Notes under the pieces: generated by a model
Seen by the model: the letters and a program-made list of their open reading frames with translations, nothing else
Told to the model about the DNA's origin: nothing
Databases searched by the model: none
Translations under genes and position numbers: made by a program
NCBI GenBank assembly: GCA_002315675.1
Contig: DCHP01000069.1
Coordinates: 1 to 64,000, forward strand
DNA: 64,000 nt
Source: Rikenellaceae bacterium UBA1749
GTDB taxonomy: Bacteria; Bacteroidota; Bacteroidia; Bacteroidales; Rikenellaceae
Direction of reading: 5' to 3'
In this document: piece after piece, positions 1 through 8,647 of the stretch
Numbering within the stretch: the stretch's first letter is position 1
Layout of the letters: each line of letters opens with the position of its first letter

Positions 1-31
1 TACCAAGTTATTTTTTTACCATTACATAGTG

Positions 32-39
32 CAAAAATA
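32..39 (-). promoter_or_regulatory. Possible Bacteroidota -7 box (TAnnTTTG), minus strand
   Basis: The minus strand reads TATTTTTG, an exact match to the Bacteroidota -7 consensus. It would drive a gene lying left of the window. No clear -33 TTTG is seen at the right distance, so this is only a motif match. Confidence 0.3.
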
Positions 40-115
40 AGTAAAATAAGCAATTATGCCAAGACAGGTCATATATGGAAGTATTATTGAAAGGTTTTTC
101 GTAGTTTTGTGGAGT

Positions 116-1261
116 ATGAAAAAAACAGTACTTGCGATATTTCTTTTGCTGCTCGGCATGCTCTTTCCCTCATTTTCACAGGATTATGAGGCGGTACCAT
201 GCAGCTATGTATCAAGGCATCTCAATGACACCCTCAGCATCGGAAACACCATCATCTCCGCCAGGATATGGTGCGAGAAAAGTGGTCTCTACCTGCAACT
301 TGACTCAGCGACAGCAAAAATAGAGGTTACACCATGCGTCTGGGATTTCAATTACAGGGAAGTTCTGGACTACAACAACGGAACTGTTACCATAGAAAAC
401 ACATATGTAAAGTTCAGGATTTTTACCCAGGAAGGAAGTCCTGCTATCTGGATTCGTGGAGAGGGCAAGACTCCACTAAGCATAGCATTCATCAAGACCG
501 GAGTTAGGTGGCCATACCAGCTGGATTCCAGCGGACTTTCAGACGGACCGGAAAAGAACTTTACAATAAGGATATCACTTGGTGATATTCAGTACATGAA
601 TTATAGGAAAGCATACAATCAGAACCGTTTGTACTGGAATGAGCTATGGCTGCGCAGCTACATAAAAATCGAAGGCCGGGATTCTACAATTTCCAACAGA
701 TATAATCTTCAGAGGTGGAAATATGCAACTCAGACCGAAGTTCAGGAAGACATCCTGCCAGCAATAAAGGCAGGAGACTGGGATATTTTCAAAAGCAGGA
801 TATCAAAGGCTGAACAAAATCCAATGACGCTTGCGCTTATGATGAAATATTTCAGGCAAAGCTGCGATGAGACCTATCTGCATTCCACCATAGTACCTCT
901 TGCCCAGAAATTACTGGTTGATAGCGTGGCAGGAGCATCAGACGATAGGGAAAACGCAGAACTTGTGCAATTCATTTGCAGATGTTTCATGGAACTTCCA
1001 TATGGGATCATGATACCAAACGACCTGTATAGTGTTGTCTTGGATCTATGCCGGCCCACTGACCATAATATAAAGGAGCCTGCACCATTAAACGACGAGA
1101 ACTCACTTCAGAGCATGATTCTAAGTGATTCGTTTCCACGTGAATGGAACCTGAGATTCAGATTATGGGATAAAGGCAACATCTGCCTAAAAGGTGAATT
1201 CATTGACGGACGCTGGAAAAGAAAACCGAGAAAAACCACCGGACGTGATTTCTTCTTATAG
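116..1261 (+). CDS. Secreted protein resembling a shortened glycoside hydrolase
   Basis: The product is 381 residues and its function is not established. I place the start at the ATG at 116 because it opens a clear signal peptide (MKKTVLAIFLLLLG, cleavage after FSQ); a reading frame from 56 would put 20 unlikely residues in front. After the signal there is a beta-rich region (about 25-165), then WNELWLRSYI and YNLQRWKYA (about 180-210). These resemble the linker found in large GH95-like and DUF5703-like enzymes just before their helical catalytic barrel. The C-terminal tail (REWNLRFRL followed by a lysine-rich end) also resembles the tail of such enzymes. Only about 130 residues of helical sequence lie between, too few for an (alpha/alpha)6 barrel. 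I infer an internally shortened, probably non-catalytic relative. The family call is from memory of motifs and is tentative. Confidence 0.6.
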   Translation: MKKTVLAIFLLLLGMLFPSFSQDYEAVPCSYVSRHLNDTLSIGNTIISARIWCEKSGLYLQLDSATAKIEVTPCVWDFNYREVLDYNNGTVTIENTYVKFRIFTQEGSPAIWIRGEGKTPLSIAFIKTGVRWPYQLDSSGLSDGPEKNFTIRISLGDIQYMNYRKAYNQNRLYWNELWLRSYIKIEGRDSTISNRYNLQRWKYATQTEVQEDILPAIKAGDWDIFKSRISKAEQNPMTLALMMKYFRQSCDETYLHSTIVPLAQKLLVDSVAGASDDRENAELVQFICRCFMELPYGIMIPNDLYSVVLDLCRPTDHNIKEPAPLNDENSLQSMILSDSFPREWNLRFRLWDKGNICLKGEFIDGRWKRKPRKTTGRDFFL

Positions 1262-1389
1262 TTCACGATATATATTTCTGCGCCCGGAGTTCCATACCTG
1301 ATTTTCAATCAAATGCCTTATTAGCATAATGATGTAATGCTTTCAATACAACATCAGTACAAACAGCAGTAGACATACGATAGGCCACT

Positions 1390-2289
1390 CTAAAATTTCT
1401 TCCTGTAGTTCAAAGGGGAGACGCCGTGGGCCTTTTTGAAGAATTTTCCGAATGAGGACTGATCCGAAAATCCAAGTTCCTGGGCAATCTGCTGAATGGA
1501 TATTTTTGGTGTCCTCAGCATAACTATTGCTTCAGTTACTATCATATCCGAAATTACCTTGCTTGCACTTACACCAAGAAGAGTTCTGGTGGATTTTGTA
1601 AGATACTGCGCAGAAATGCAAAGTTTATCAGCATAGAACGATACTGAATGTTCCTTCTTGTAGTTAGCGTATAGAAGGTTTGAAAAATCCTGAATAATAT
1701 CCCTTTTTCTGTCATTCTTGGGCTTTGATGTTCCGATGTACTTGGGAATGATGATATTCATAAGTTCCATCAGAAATGCCACTACAGAGACATAGAGTAT
1801 TTGGACACGCAGTTCTGCATTTGTACGATATATGTTTTCTTCCACCTTGTCCAGCATTTCCATGGCAAGTTCCTTTTCTTCCGAACTAAGATGAAGTGCA
1901 GGTTTGTCCCTCATTGCTATGACATTTGTAATGGGCATCATCTGGGGCCCATTGGCTTCCGATGTTCGGTATGGTATGAGTCTTGAGATGAATTTACGGG
2001 AAAGTATCAGGCAATCTGCCGAAAAGTCCCTGTTGATTTTAATATGACCGATCTTGTTGAACTTGCCGATAATGACAATATTATTATCCTTATAGTTTAC
2101 GTGGTGACTTTTGTAGTCTATTTCCGTTTCTGCAGAGCCGCTTCTTACCAGTATGATAATTGCCATTTTTGCCAACTGGTCGAACATTGCACCTGCCAGA
2201 TTCACATTTTGCATATTGGAGTCAATGTGTGTTACAAGAACACCATCACCATTTATAAGAATATTATTTGCTTCATCAATAGTTAACAT
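1390..2289 (-). CDS. AraC-family transcriptional regulator
   Basis: A 299-residue regulator with the usual AraC layout: an N-terminal sensing domain (about 1-180) and a C-terminal double helix-turn-helix (about 200-299). The second helix-turn-helix and signature are visible as IQQIAQELGFSD followed by GKFFKKAHGVSPLNYRKKF at the extreme C-terminus. The gene is divergent from the TolC/adaptor/RND efflux operon that starts at 2513, and the 223-bp gap holds repeated TTGGAnCAAnT motifs. I infer that it controls that pump and possibly itself. The effector is unknown. An AraC gene beside an RND operon is a common Bacteroidota arrangement. Start at the ATG complement of 2287-2289. Confidence 0.9.
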   Translation of the reverse strand: MLTIDEANNILINGDGVLVTHIDSNMQNVNLAGAMFDQLAKMAIIILVRSGSAETEIDYKSHHVNYKDNNIVIIGKFNKIGHIKINRDFSADCLILSRKFISRLIPYRTSEANGPQMMPITNVIAMRDKPALHLSSEEKELAMEMLDKVEENIYRTNAELRVQILYVSVVAFLMELMNIIIPKYIGTSKPKNDRKRDIIQDFSNLLYANYKKEHSVSFYADKLCISAQYLTKSTRTLLGVSASKVISDMIVTEAIVMLRTPKISIQQIAQELGFSDQSSFGKFFKKAHGVSPLNYRKKF

Positions 2290-2399
2290 ACGGCAAATCT
2301 AAACAATATTTGCAAAAAACGATACTAAATAAATAATAGAATCACACATGTTTGTGCGAAAATCAACAAATAGCATAAATACGAATTACTTCCACATCA

Positions 2400-2437
2400 T
2401 TGGATCAAATAGAATTTTGTATCGATTTGGACCAATT
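2400..2437. promoter_or_regulatory. Candidate AraC operator: two TTGGAnCAAnT repeats
   Basis: TTGGATCAAAT at 2400-2410 and TTGGACCAATT at 2427-2437 are direct repeats 27 bp apart, start to start. They lie in the divergent gap between the AraC gene and the efflux operon. Paired direct sites two to three helical turns apart are typical of AraC-type regulators. The assignment is an inference from spacing and position. Confidence 0.35.
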
Positions 2438-2512
2438 TTGACTAATATTGCTATTGTTCTTTAATCATATTTGTATTTCCTTTGCATCGGTAAATTTAGG
2501 AACTGAAAAAAA

Positions 2513-3841
2513 ATGACAAAACTTAGAATTACGTTATTGACAGCAGTGGCACTGACAATCATGCCGTTTACTGCCAAATCACAGACTAATGACACGATAA
2601 GCCTTTCACTGGATGATTGCCTGGAAATTGCCCTTTCCGAGAATCTCAGTGTAAAGATCGCTGACCAAGAAATCGAGAAACAATCCTATTCAAGGAAAAG
2701 CACATATTCATCACTATACCCTCAGATTGACATTAATGGCGGATACCAGAGAACCCTGAAAAAACAGGTTATGAGTATGGAACAGAACGGGCAGCAGATA
2801 TCAGTTACCGTTGGTAGAAACAACAATTGGAGCGGTACACTCGGAGCATCCATGCCACTTGTAAACTCACAGCTCTGGAAAACACTTCAGATTTCAGACC
2901 TTGACATTGATCTTGCTGTTGAAAAGTCACGCGGTTCAAGGCTTGATATGATAAACGTCGTAACAGAATGTTACTACACTGTTCTCCTTTCAGTAAAATC
3001 ATGTGAAATTCTTACAATCGCCCTTAACAATGCGAAAGAGAATTATGAAAATGTAAAGCACAGATATGAACTAGGCCTTTCATCAGAATATGACATGATT
3101 CGTTCAAATGTTGAAGTCTCAAGTTTCGAACCACAGGTCTTCAGCGCCCAGAATGCTATTGAACTTGCAAAATGGCAATTGAAGGCAGTAATTGGAATGG
3201 ACCTTGACAAGCCTATCAAATGCAAGGGAGACCTGGAAGAATACAAATCTATTATTCATAGTGAAATCGAACAGGATTTCTCTCTTGAGAACAATACAAC
3301 CATGCGTCAGTTTGACATCCAGCTGGATCAGATGGCAAAGACCGTACAACTCTACAAACGGGCATATATTCCGACACTGTCTCTACAATACCAGTACCAG
3401 ATATACGCAATGGAGAATTATTACGATTTTGCAAATTATAATTGGATACCATATTCAACAGCCGCACTTGGACTGAATATTCCAATCTTCTCCGGTATGA
3501 AAAAAATGAACGACATACGCAAGACCAAGGTTCAGGAGAACCAGTTGAAGATTCAGAAGGAAGATACCCAGCGCGAATTGTATGTGGCTGCAAAACAGAT
3601 TATTTCAACAATGGAAACAAATGTAAAGAAATATGATGCAGCAAACGCAACCGTTGACCAGGCTATCCGCGGTTATGAAATATCCAAGAAAAGATATGAC
3701 ACGGGAAAAGGAACAATCCTTGAAGTAAATGACTCACGTCTTGCAGCCATTGAAGCTCGTCTTAACCTTGACGAGGCTATTTACAACTACCTTGTCGCCA
3801 AGGCGTCACTTGACAAGATCATTGGTTCCGCCATTGAATAA
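2513..3841 (+). CDS. TolC-family outer-membrane efflux protein (RND operon)
   Basis: A 442-residue outer-membrane channel subunit of a tripartite efflux pump. It has a signal peptide (cleavage after TAKSQ, about residue 24) and then the long helical repeats of the OEP family. The recurring motifs SLDDCLEIALSENLSVK near the N-terminus, YELGLSSEYDMIRS in the first repeat and YDTGKGTILEVNDSRLAA in the second are characteristic. It is the first gene of an operon with a periplasmic adaptor (3899) and an RND pump (4927). I infer that it forms the exit duct for that pump. Gap to the adaptor start is 57 bp. Confidence 0.92.
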   Translation: MTKLRITLLTAVALTIMPFTAKSQTNDTISLSLDDCLEIALSENLSVKIADQEIEKQSYSRKSTYSSLYPQIDINGGYQRTLKKQVMSMEQNGQQISVTVGRNNNWSGTLGASMPLVNSQLWKTLQISDLDIDLAVEKSRGSRLDMINVVTECYYTVLLSVKSCEILTIALNNAKENYENVKHRYELGLSSEYDMIRSNVEVSSFEPQVFSAQNAIELAKWQLKAVIGMDLDKPIKCKGDLEEYKSIIHSEIEQDFSLENNTTMRQFDIQLDQMAKTVQLYKRAYIPTLSLQYQYQIYAMENYYDFANYNWIPYSTAALGLNIPIFSGMKKMNDIRKTKVQENQLKIQKEDTQRELYVAAKQIISTMETNVKKYDAANATVDQAIRGYEISKKRYDTGKGTILEVNDSRLAAIEARLNLDEAIYNYLVAKASLDKIIGSAIE

Positions 3842-3898
3842 TACAAATTACTATCATAGCCACTTTTGACAATCATGATAAAAATACAATACATAAAT

Positions 3899-4924
3899 AT
3901 GAAAAAGATATTAAAGTACGTTCCGTTTGTACTTGCAGGAACTTTGATTTCATGCGGTTCCTCCACTGAGGCAACCAAACAGGTCCAGAACGCTGACACT
4001 ACTGTAACAGTTGAAGCAACAAAAGTATTCAAGGAAAGTGTTGAGCAGATCAACTCATTCACCGCTACTGTCGAGGCCAAAACAGTCAATAATATAAGTC
4101 CTAACATGAATATCCGTATAAGCAAAATCAATGTTGAAGTCGGTGATCACGTAAGGAAAGGTCAGACACTGGTTGTTATGGATCTTGCAAACCTGGAACA
4201 GAGAAGGTACCAGATGGTAAATGACTCACTGGAATTTGAACGTATTGACGAACTATACAAAGTTGGAGGCGTTTCCAAATCTGACAGGGACAAGATGAAG
4301 CTGGCATTCGATATTTCAAAGACAACATTCAACAACCTGAATGAAAATACCCGTCTTCTAAGTCCTATCGATGGTATTGTCACTGCAAGGAACTATGATA
4401 ACGGAGATATGTACAAGGTCGATCCTATCATAGTCATCGAACAGATCAAGCCTGTCAAACTGATGGTAAATGTTTCCGAAGCACTTTTCAAGGACATCAA
4501 GACCGGCATGCTTGTCGACATTACTCTTGACGTATACGGAGAAGAAAAATTCCTTGGAAAGGTTGTCCTTATCCACCCTACAGTCAACAGTCAGACTCAC
4601 ACTTTCCAGGCTGAAATCAATATTGAAAACCAGGACGAAAGAGTACGTCCAGGTATGTTTGCCAGGGTTTCAATGGTCTCTTCAGTTCAGAACCACGTAG
4701 TAGTCCCAGACCAGTCCATCCAGAAACTTACAGGTTCCGGCGACCGTTATGTGTATGTCGAGGAAGAGGGAAGAGCTGTCATCAAGAAAGTAGTTCTTGG
4801 CAGACGTATGGGAAACAGATATGAGATAATGTCTGGACTTGAAGATGGGGACATTGTAATTACAACTGCTCAAAATCGTCTTCAGAACGGGAAACAAGTC
4901 AACGTAAAATTAACTGAAAACTAA
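3899..4924 (+). CDS. RND efflux periplasmic adaptor lipoprotein (HlyD/AcrA family)
   Basis: The membrane-fusion subunit linking the inner-membrane RND pump to TolC; 341 residues. I chose the ATG at 3899 because it opens a lipoprotein signal (MKKILKYVPF, lipobox LISC); the frame from 3866 adds 11 residues with no signal character. Next come a lipoyl-like half motif (VEVGDHVRKGQTLVVMD), a short helical hairpin, the second half (LLSPIDGIVTARN), a beta-barrel domain with VRPGMFARV, and a membrane-proximal domain ending in GLEDGDIVITTAQNRLQNG. The short hairpin is typical of RND adaptors of this phylum. It is 2 bp upstream of the pump gene, so the two are very likely cotranscribed. Confidence 0.93.
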   Translation: MKKILKYVPFVLAGTLISCGSSTEATKQVQNADTTVTVEATKVFKESVEQINSFTATVEAKTVNNISPNMNIRISKINVEVGDHVRKGQTLVVMDLANLEQRRYQMVNDSLEFERIDELYKVGGVSKSDRDKMKLAFDISKTTFNNLNENTRLLSPIDGIVTARNYDNGDMYKVDPIIVIEQIKPVKLMVNVSEALFKDIKTGMLVDITLDVYGEEKFLGKVVLIHPTVNSQTHTFQAEINIENQDERVRPGMFARVSMVSSVQNHVVVPDQSIQKLTGSGDRYVYVEEEGRAVIKKVVLGRRMGNRYEIMSGLEDGDIVITTAQNRLQNGKQVNVKLTEN

Positions 4925-4926
4925 TT

Positions 4927-7900
4927 ATGAGTCTATATCAATCATCAGTAAACAAACCGGTAACAACAATATTGATATTTGTTGCTATTGCCATACTTGG
5001 TCTGTTCTCACTGATAAAGCTTCCCGTCAATCTGATTCCAGACATTGATACCAATACCATCATGGTAATGACATCATATGCAGGAGCTTCAGCAGAAGAT
5101 ATTGAGAACAACGTAACAAAACCACTTGAGAGTATTCTAAATGGTGTAAGTGACCTTAAACATATCACATCTCAGTCAAAGGAAAACATTTCAATAGTAA
5201 CTCTGGAATTCAATTACGGAGAGGATATTGATATCCTTACTAATGACGTCAGGGACAAATTGGACATGTTAACTACCCTTCCTGATGAATGCGGAAATCC
5301 TATCATCTTCAAGTTCGGTGCTGACGATATTCCTATTATCATGCTTTCTGCAACTGCAAATGAAAGTATGACAGGTCTCTACAAGATTCTGGATGATGGC
5401 GTTTCATCTCCGCTTGCCCGTATCAAGGGGGTCGGTGCCGTATCCATAATGGGTGCTCCGGAGAGGGAGATCCAGATATACTGCGACCCATACAAGCTGG
5501 AAGCATATAATCTGAGCATTGAACAGATAGCCCAAATTGTCGCCCAGGAGAATAGAAACCTGCCTGCAGGTAATATTGATATCGGATCCAACACTTATTC
5601 AATGCGTGTTGAACAGGAGTTCAATGATGCCAGCGAAATGCTGGATATAGTTGTGGGTCACAAAGATGGCGCTGCAGTCTATCTTCGTGATGTAGCAACT
5701 GTTGATGACAGATTACAGGAAAGATCTCAGGAATCCTTTACCAACAAGGTACAGGGAGCCATGATCGTTATCCAGAAGCAGTCCGGTGCCAACTCCGTGG
5801 AAATTGCGAACAAAATTCACGAGAAGCTTCCCAGTCTTCAGAAGAACCTGCCTTCAGACGTAAAACTTAATGTAATTGTAGATACATCCGAGAACATTGT
5901 CAACACTATCAATGCTTTGAAGGAAACAATCATCATTACATTCATCCTTGTAATGTTTGTCGTATTCGTCTTCCTTGGAAGATGGAGAGCAACATTCATC
6001 ATTATCCTTTCTATTCCTATCGCACTTCTTGGATCATTCATATACCTGTTTGCATCAGGCAACACCCTGAATATCATTTCACTTAGTTCCCTGTCCATTG
6101 CAATCGGTATGGTAGTTGATGACGCCATCGTTGTTCTTGAAAATATCACAACTCACATTGAAAAAGGAAGCCGTCCTAAGCAGGCAGCAGTATTTGCTAC
6201 AAGCGAGGTGTCCATTTCAGTTATCGCATCAACACTGACAATGCTGGCTGTATTCCTGCCTCTTACACTTATCACGGGTATGGCAGGTGTTCTGTTCCGT
6301 CAACTGGGATGGATTGTGAGCATTATCATGATTATTTCAACTACTGCGGCACTATCGCTTGTTCCAATGCTCTGCGCATATATGTTGAAACTAAATCCGA
6401 AACAGACAAAAATTCATAAAATACTGTTTACCCCTATTGACAAAGGACTGAATTCCTTAAGCAACGGTTACGGAAAGGCTGTTGACTGGGCTGCACGCCA
6501 TAGAGGTACGACAGTTCTGATTGCCGCAGTCTTTTTCGCACTGACTCTTGTACTGACCCTTCCACATCTGAAGACAGAGTATTTCCCTACTCAGGATAAT
6601 GCCCGTCTTTCTGTTACCATAGAACTTCCGGTGGGCACACGACAGGATATAACAAGGGATCTTGCTCTTGAACTTGCAGACAGAATCAGTTCTTCTGTTC
6701 CTGAAATCAGATGTCTGAACATTAGGGAAGGACAGGCAGACTCTGAGAACACCATTGCATCCATGCAGTCAAATGGTACTCACATTATTTCAATGAATAT
6801 TTCCCTTATCAGTGTTACAAAACGAAAGAGAGGACTTATTGAAATCGGTGAAGTTGTCAGGGATATTTTAAGGGAATATTCCCAGATCAAGAAATTCAAC
6901 GTAATAGAAGGTGGGCAATCCGGTGGTGTCGGTGGACAGAATGCAGTTCAGGTCGACATCTATGGTTACAGCTTTGAAAAAACTGATGCTGTCGCAGCGG
7001 ACCTTGCAGCAAGACTTCGGAATGTACCTTCATGTACACAGGTAAATATTAGCCGTGATGAATATGCACCAGAATATCAGGTTGAATTTGACAGGGAGAA
7101 ACTGGCACTTAATGGTCTTAATGTAACCACTGCTGCCCAGTATTTGAGAAACCGCATCAATGGTTCTATTGCATCATATTACAGGGAGGATGGTGAAGAG
7201 TATGACATACTTGTCAGATATGACAAAAAGTATCGTGAATCCATAGAGGATATCGAAAACATTACAATCTACAATTCCCTTGGACAGGGTATCAAAGTAC
7301 GTGACCTTGGAATTGTCAAGGAGACACTTACTCCTCCTACTATCACCCGTAAGGACCGTGAACGTTACCTGACAGTGACAGGTATTGTTGCAAAGGGATA
7401 TGCTATGAGTGACCTTGTCGAGGATGCCGAAAAAGAACTTAACCAGATGGATATTCCACTTGGAATAACATGGGAGTTCGGTGGTACTTATGAAGATCAG
7501 AAGGATTCATTCCGAGATCTTGTCATTCTGATGACCTTGGTTCTCATACTTGTATTCATCGTGATGGCTGCACAGTTTGAATCTTTGATTTCACCTTTTG
7601 TAATCATGTTCTCCGTTCCATTCGGGTTCTCCGGTGTATTCATCGGTCTGGTTTCAACCGGTTCGCCACTTGGAATCATGGGTATGATCGGTCTTCTGAT
7701 GCTACTTGGTATAGTTGTTAAGAATGGTATCGTACTTATCGATTATACAATACTTTGCCGTGAAAGAGGCATGGGTATCATCAGATCAGTAACCGAAGCC
7801 GGACGTTCACGTCTCCGTCCTGTACTTATGACAACACTTACAACAGTTCTTGGTATGTTCCCTCTTGCATTCGGTACTGGTGAAGGTGCTGAAATGTGGA

Positions 7901-8067
7901 GATCGATGGGATTGACCATGATCTTCGGTCTGTCATTGTCAACACTTGTTACACTTATTCTTGTACCTGTCGTATATAGTATATTTTCAGGTGTCGGAGT
8001 ACGGAAAGAACGTAAAAAGGAAATCAAGAAAATTAAAAGAGCCGCACTTATGGCTGCAAACAATTAA
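4927..8067 (+). CDS. RND multidrug efflux pump, AcrB/HAE-1 type
   Basis: A 1046-residue inner-membrane proton-driven pump, normal length for the family. It has twelve membrane helices in two halves with two large periplasmic loops after the first and seventh helices. The proton-relay aspartates are visible in GMVVDDAIVVLENI (about residue 393-406). The N-terminus carries the family pattern LIKLPVNLIPDID and SYAGASAEDIENNVTKPLE, and the second half carries the matching VVKNGIVLIDY. The C-terminal helix is followed by a basic tail. The operon order TolC-adaptor-pump, the AraC regulator upstream and the PII-like gene downstream suggest a regulated drug or bile-salt exporter, but the substrate cannot be read from the sequence. 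Confidence 0.96.
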   Translation: MSLYQSSVNKPVTTILIFVAIAILGLFSLIKLPVNLIPDIDTNTIMVMTSYAGASAEDIENNVTKPLESILNGVSDLKHITSQSKENISIVTLEFNYGEDIDILTNDVRDKLDMLTTLPDECGNPIIFKFGADDIPIIMLSATANESMTGLYKILDDGVSSPLARIKGVGAVSIMGAPEREIQIYCDPYKLEAYNLSIEQIAQIVAQENRNLPAGNIDIGSNTYSMRVEQEFNDASEMLDIVVGHKDGAAVYLRDVATVDDRLQERSQESFTNKVQGAMIVIQKQSGANSVEIANKIHEKLPSLQKNLPSDVKLNVIVDTSENIVNTINALKETIIITFILVMFVVFVFLGRWRATFIIILSIPIALLGSFIYLFASGNTLNIISLSSLSIAIGMVVDDAIVVLENITTHIEKGSRPKQAAVFATSEVSISVIASTLTMLAVFLPLTLITGMAGVLFRQLGWIVSIIMIISTTAALSLVPMLCAYMLKLNPKQTKIHKILFTPIDKGLNSLSNGYGKAVDWAARHRGTTVLIAAVFFALTLVLTLPHLKTEYFPTQDNARLSVTIELPVGTRQDITRDLALELADRISSSVPEIRCLNIREGQADSENTIASMQSNGTHIISMNISLISVTKRKRGLIEIGEVVRDILREYSQIKKFNVIEGGQSGGVGGQNAVQVDIYGYSFEKTDAVAADLAARLRNVPSCTQVNISRDEYAPEYQVEFDREKLALNGLNVTTAAQYLRNRINGSIASYYREDGEEYDILVRYDKKYRESIEDIENITIYNSLGQGIKVRDLGIVKETLTPPTITRKDRERYLTVTGIVAKGYAMSDLVEDAEKELNQMDIPLGITWEFGGTYEDQKDSFRDLVILMTLVLILVFIVMAAQFESLISPFVIMFSVPFGFSGVFIGLVSTGSPLGIMGMIGLLMLLGIVVKNGIVLIDYTILCRERGMGIIRSVTEAGRSRLRPVLMTTLTTVLGMFPLAFGTGEGAEMWRSMGLTMIFGLSLSTLVTLILVPVVYSIFSGVGVRKERKKEIKKIKRAALMAANN

Positions 8068-8084
8068 TCAATGAGGAAAGATAA

Positions 8085-8378
8085 ATGAAAGCAATATTCA
8101 TATCATGTAGCCAGGCACATTTTGAAGATGCCAGAACTATCCTAAATCAAAATGGCGCACGTGGTTATACATTCTGGACTGAACTTGGCGGACAGGGTTC
8201 TGTAAATGGAGAACCTCATTACGGAGATCATACATGGCCACAATTAAATTCATCTATACTATCAATCGTCGAGGATCATCTGGTTGACAGAATACTTGAC
8301 AAATTGCATAAACTTGATGAAAGTGCGCCGAAACAGGGACTCCGCGCATTTGTCTGGAATATAGAAAGGACGATATAA
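8085..8378 (+). CDS. Small PII-like protein linked to the RND operon
   Basis: A 97-residue soluble protein starting MKAIFISCSQAH. The size, the N-terminal beta strand, the acidic central part and VEDHLVDRILDKLHKLDE fit the ferredoxin-like fold of PII-like signalling proteins, but nucleotide-binding residues cannot be assigned by eye. It begins 17 bp after the RND pump gene and is followed at once by a strong terminator, so it is almost certainly the last gene of that operon. By analogy with PII and ion-transport-associated PII-like proteins, it could sense a metabolite or metal and modulate the pump. That role is inference. Confidence 0.7.
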   Translation: MKAIFISCSQAHFEDARTILNQNGARGYTFWTELGGQGSVNGEPHYGDHTWPQLNSSILSIVEDHLVDRILDKLHKLDESAPKQGLRAFVWNIERTI

Positions 8379-8409
8379 CACTACGGAAGAAAGATAATTT
8401 TTTCATTTT

Positions 8410-8450
8410 GGGTCGGGTGGCTTGTCATCCGGCCCTTTTCTTATTTATTT
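8410..8450 (+). terminator. Rho-independent terminator of the RND operon
   Basis: GGGTCGGGTG (8410-8419) pairs with CATCCGGCCC (8426-8435) over 10 bp with two G-T pairs and a 6-nt loop. The T-rich run TTTTCTTATTTATTTT follows. It lies 31 bp after the PII-like gene. Confidence 0.88.
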
Positions 8451-8647
8451 TAAGTACATTTGCTAGAACACTTAAACAATAAAATGACTCAATATTGTAC
8501 CAAATAGAAACTGATACCCAATTATGGGACATATATTATATCGTCCACAGCGATTACATTCCGTAAGTTCCCAAATAATGGGGTTGAGACGGTATGCTAC
8601 AAATATTTAGGTAAAACATTAAGCATTCAAAAAAAATATTATTCATC

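Noticed and set aside
8450..8647. Possible very degraded MITE copy upstream of the GH gene
   Set aside because: It contains CCCAAATAATGGGGTTGAGAC, which loosely recalls the core, but the inverted ends and the rest of the core are absent.
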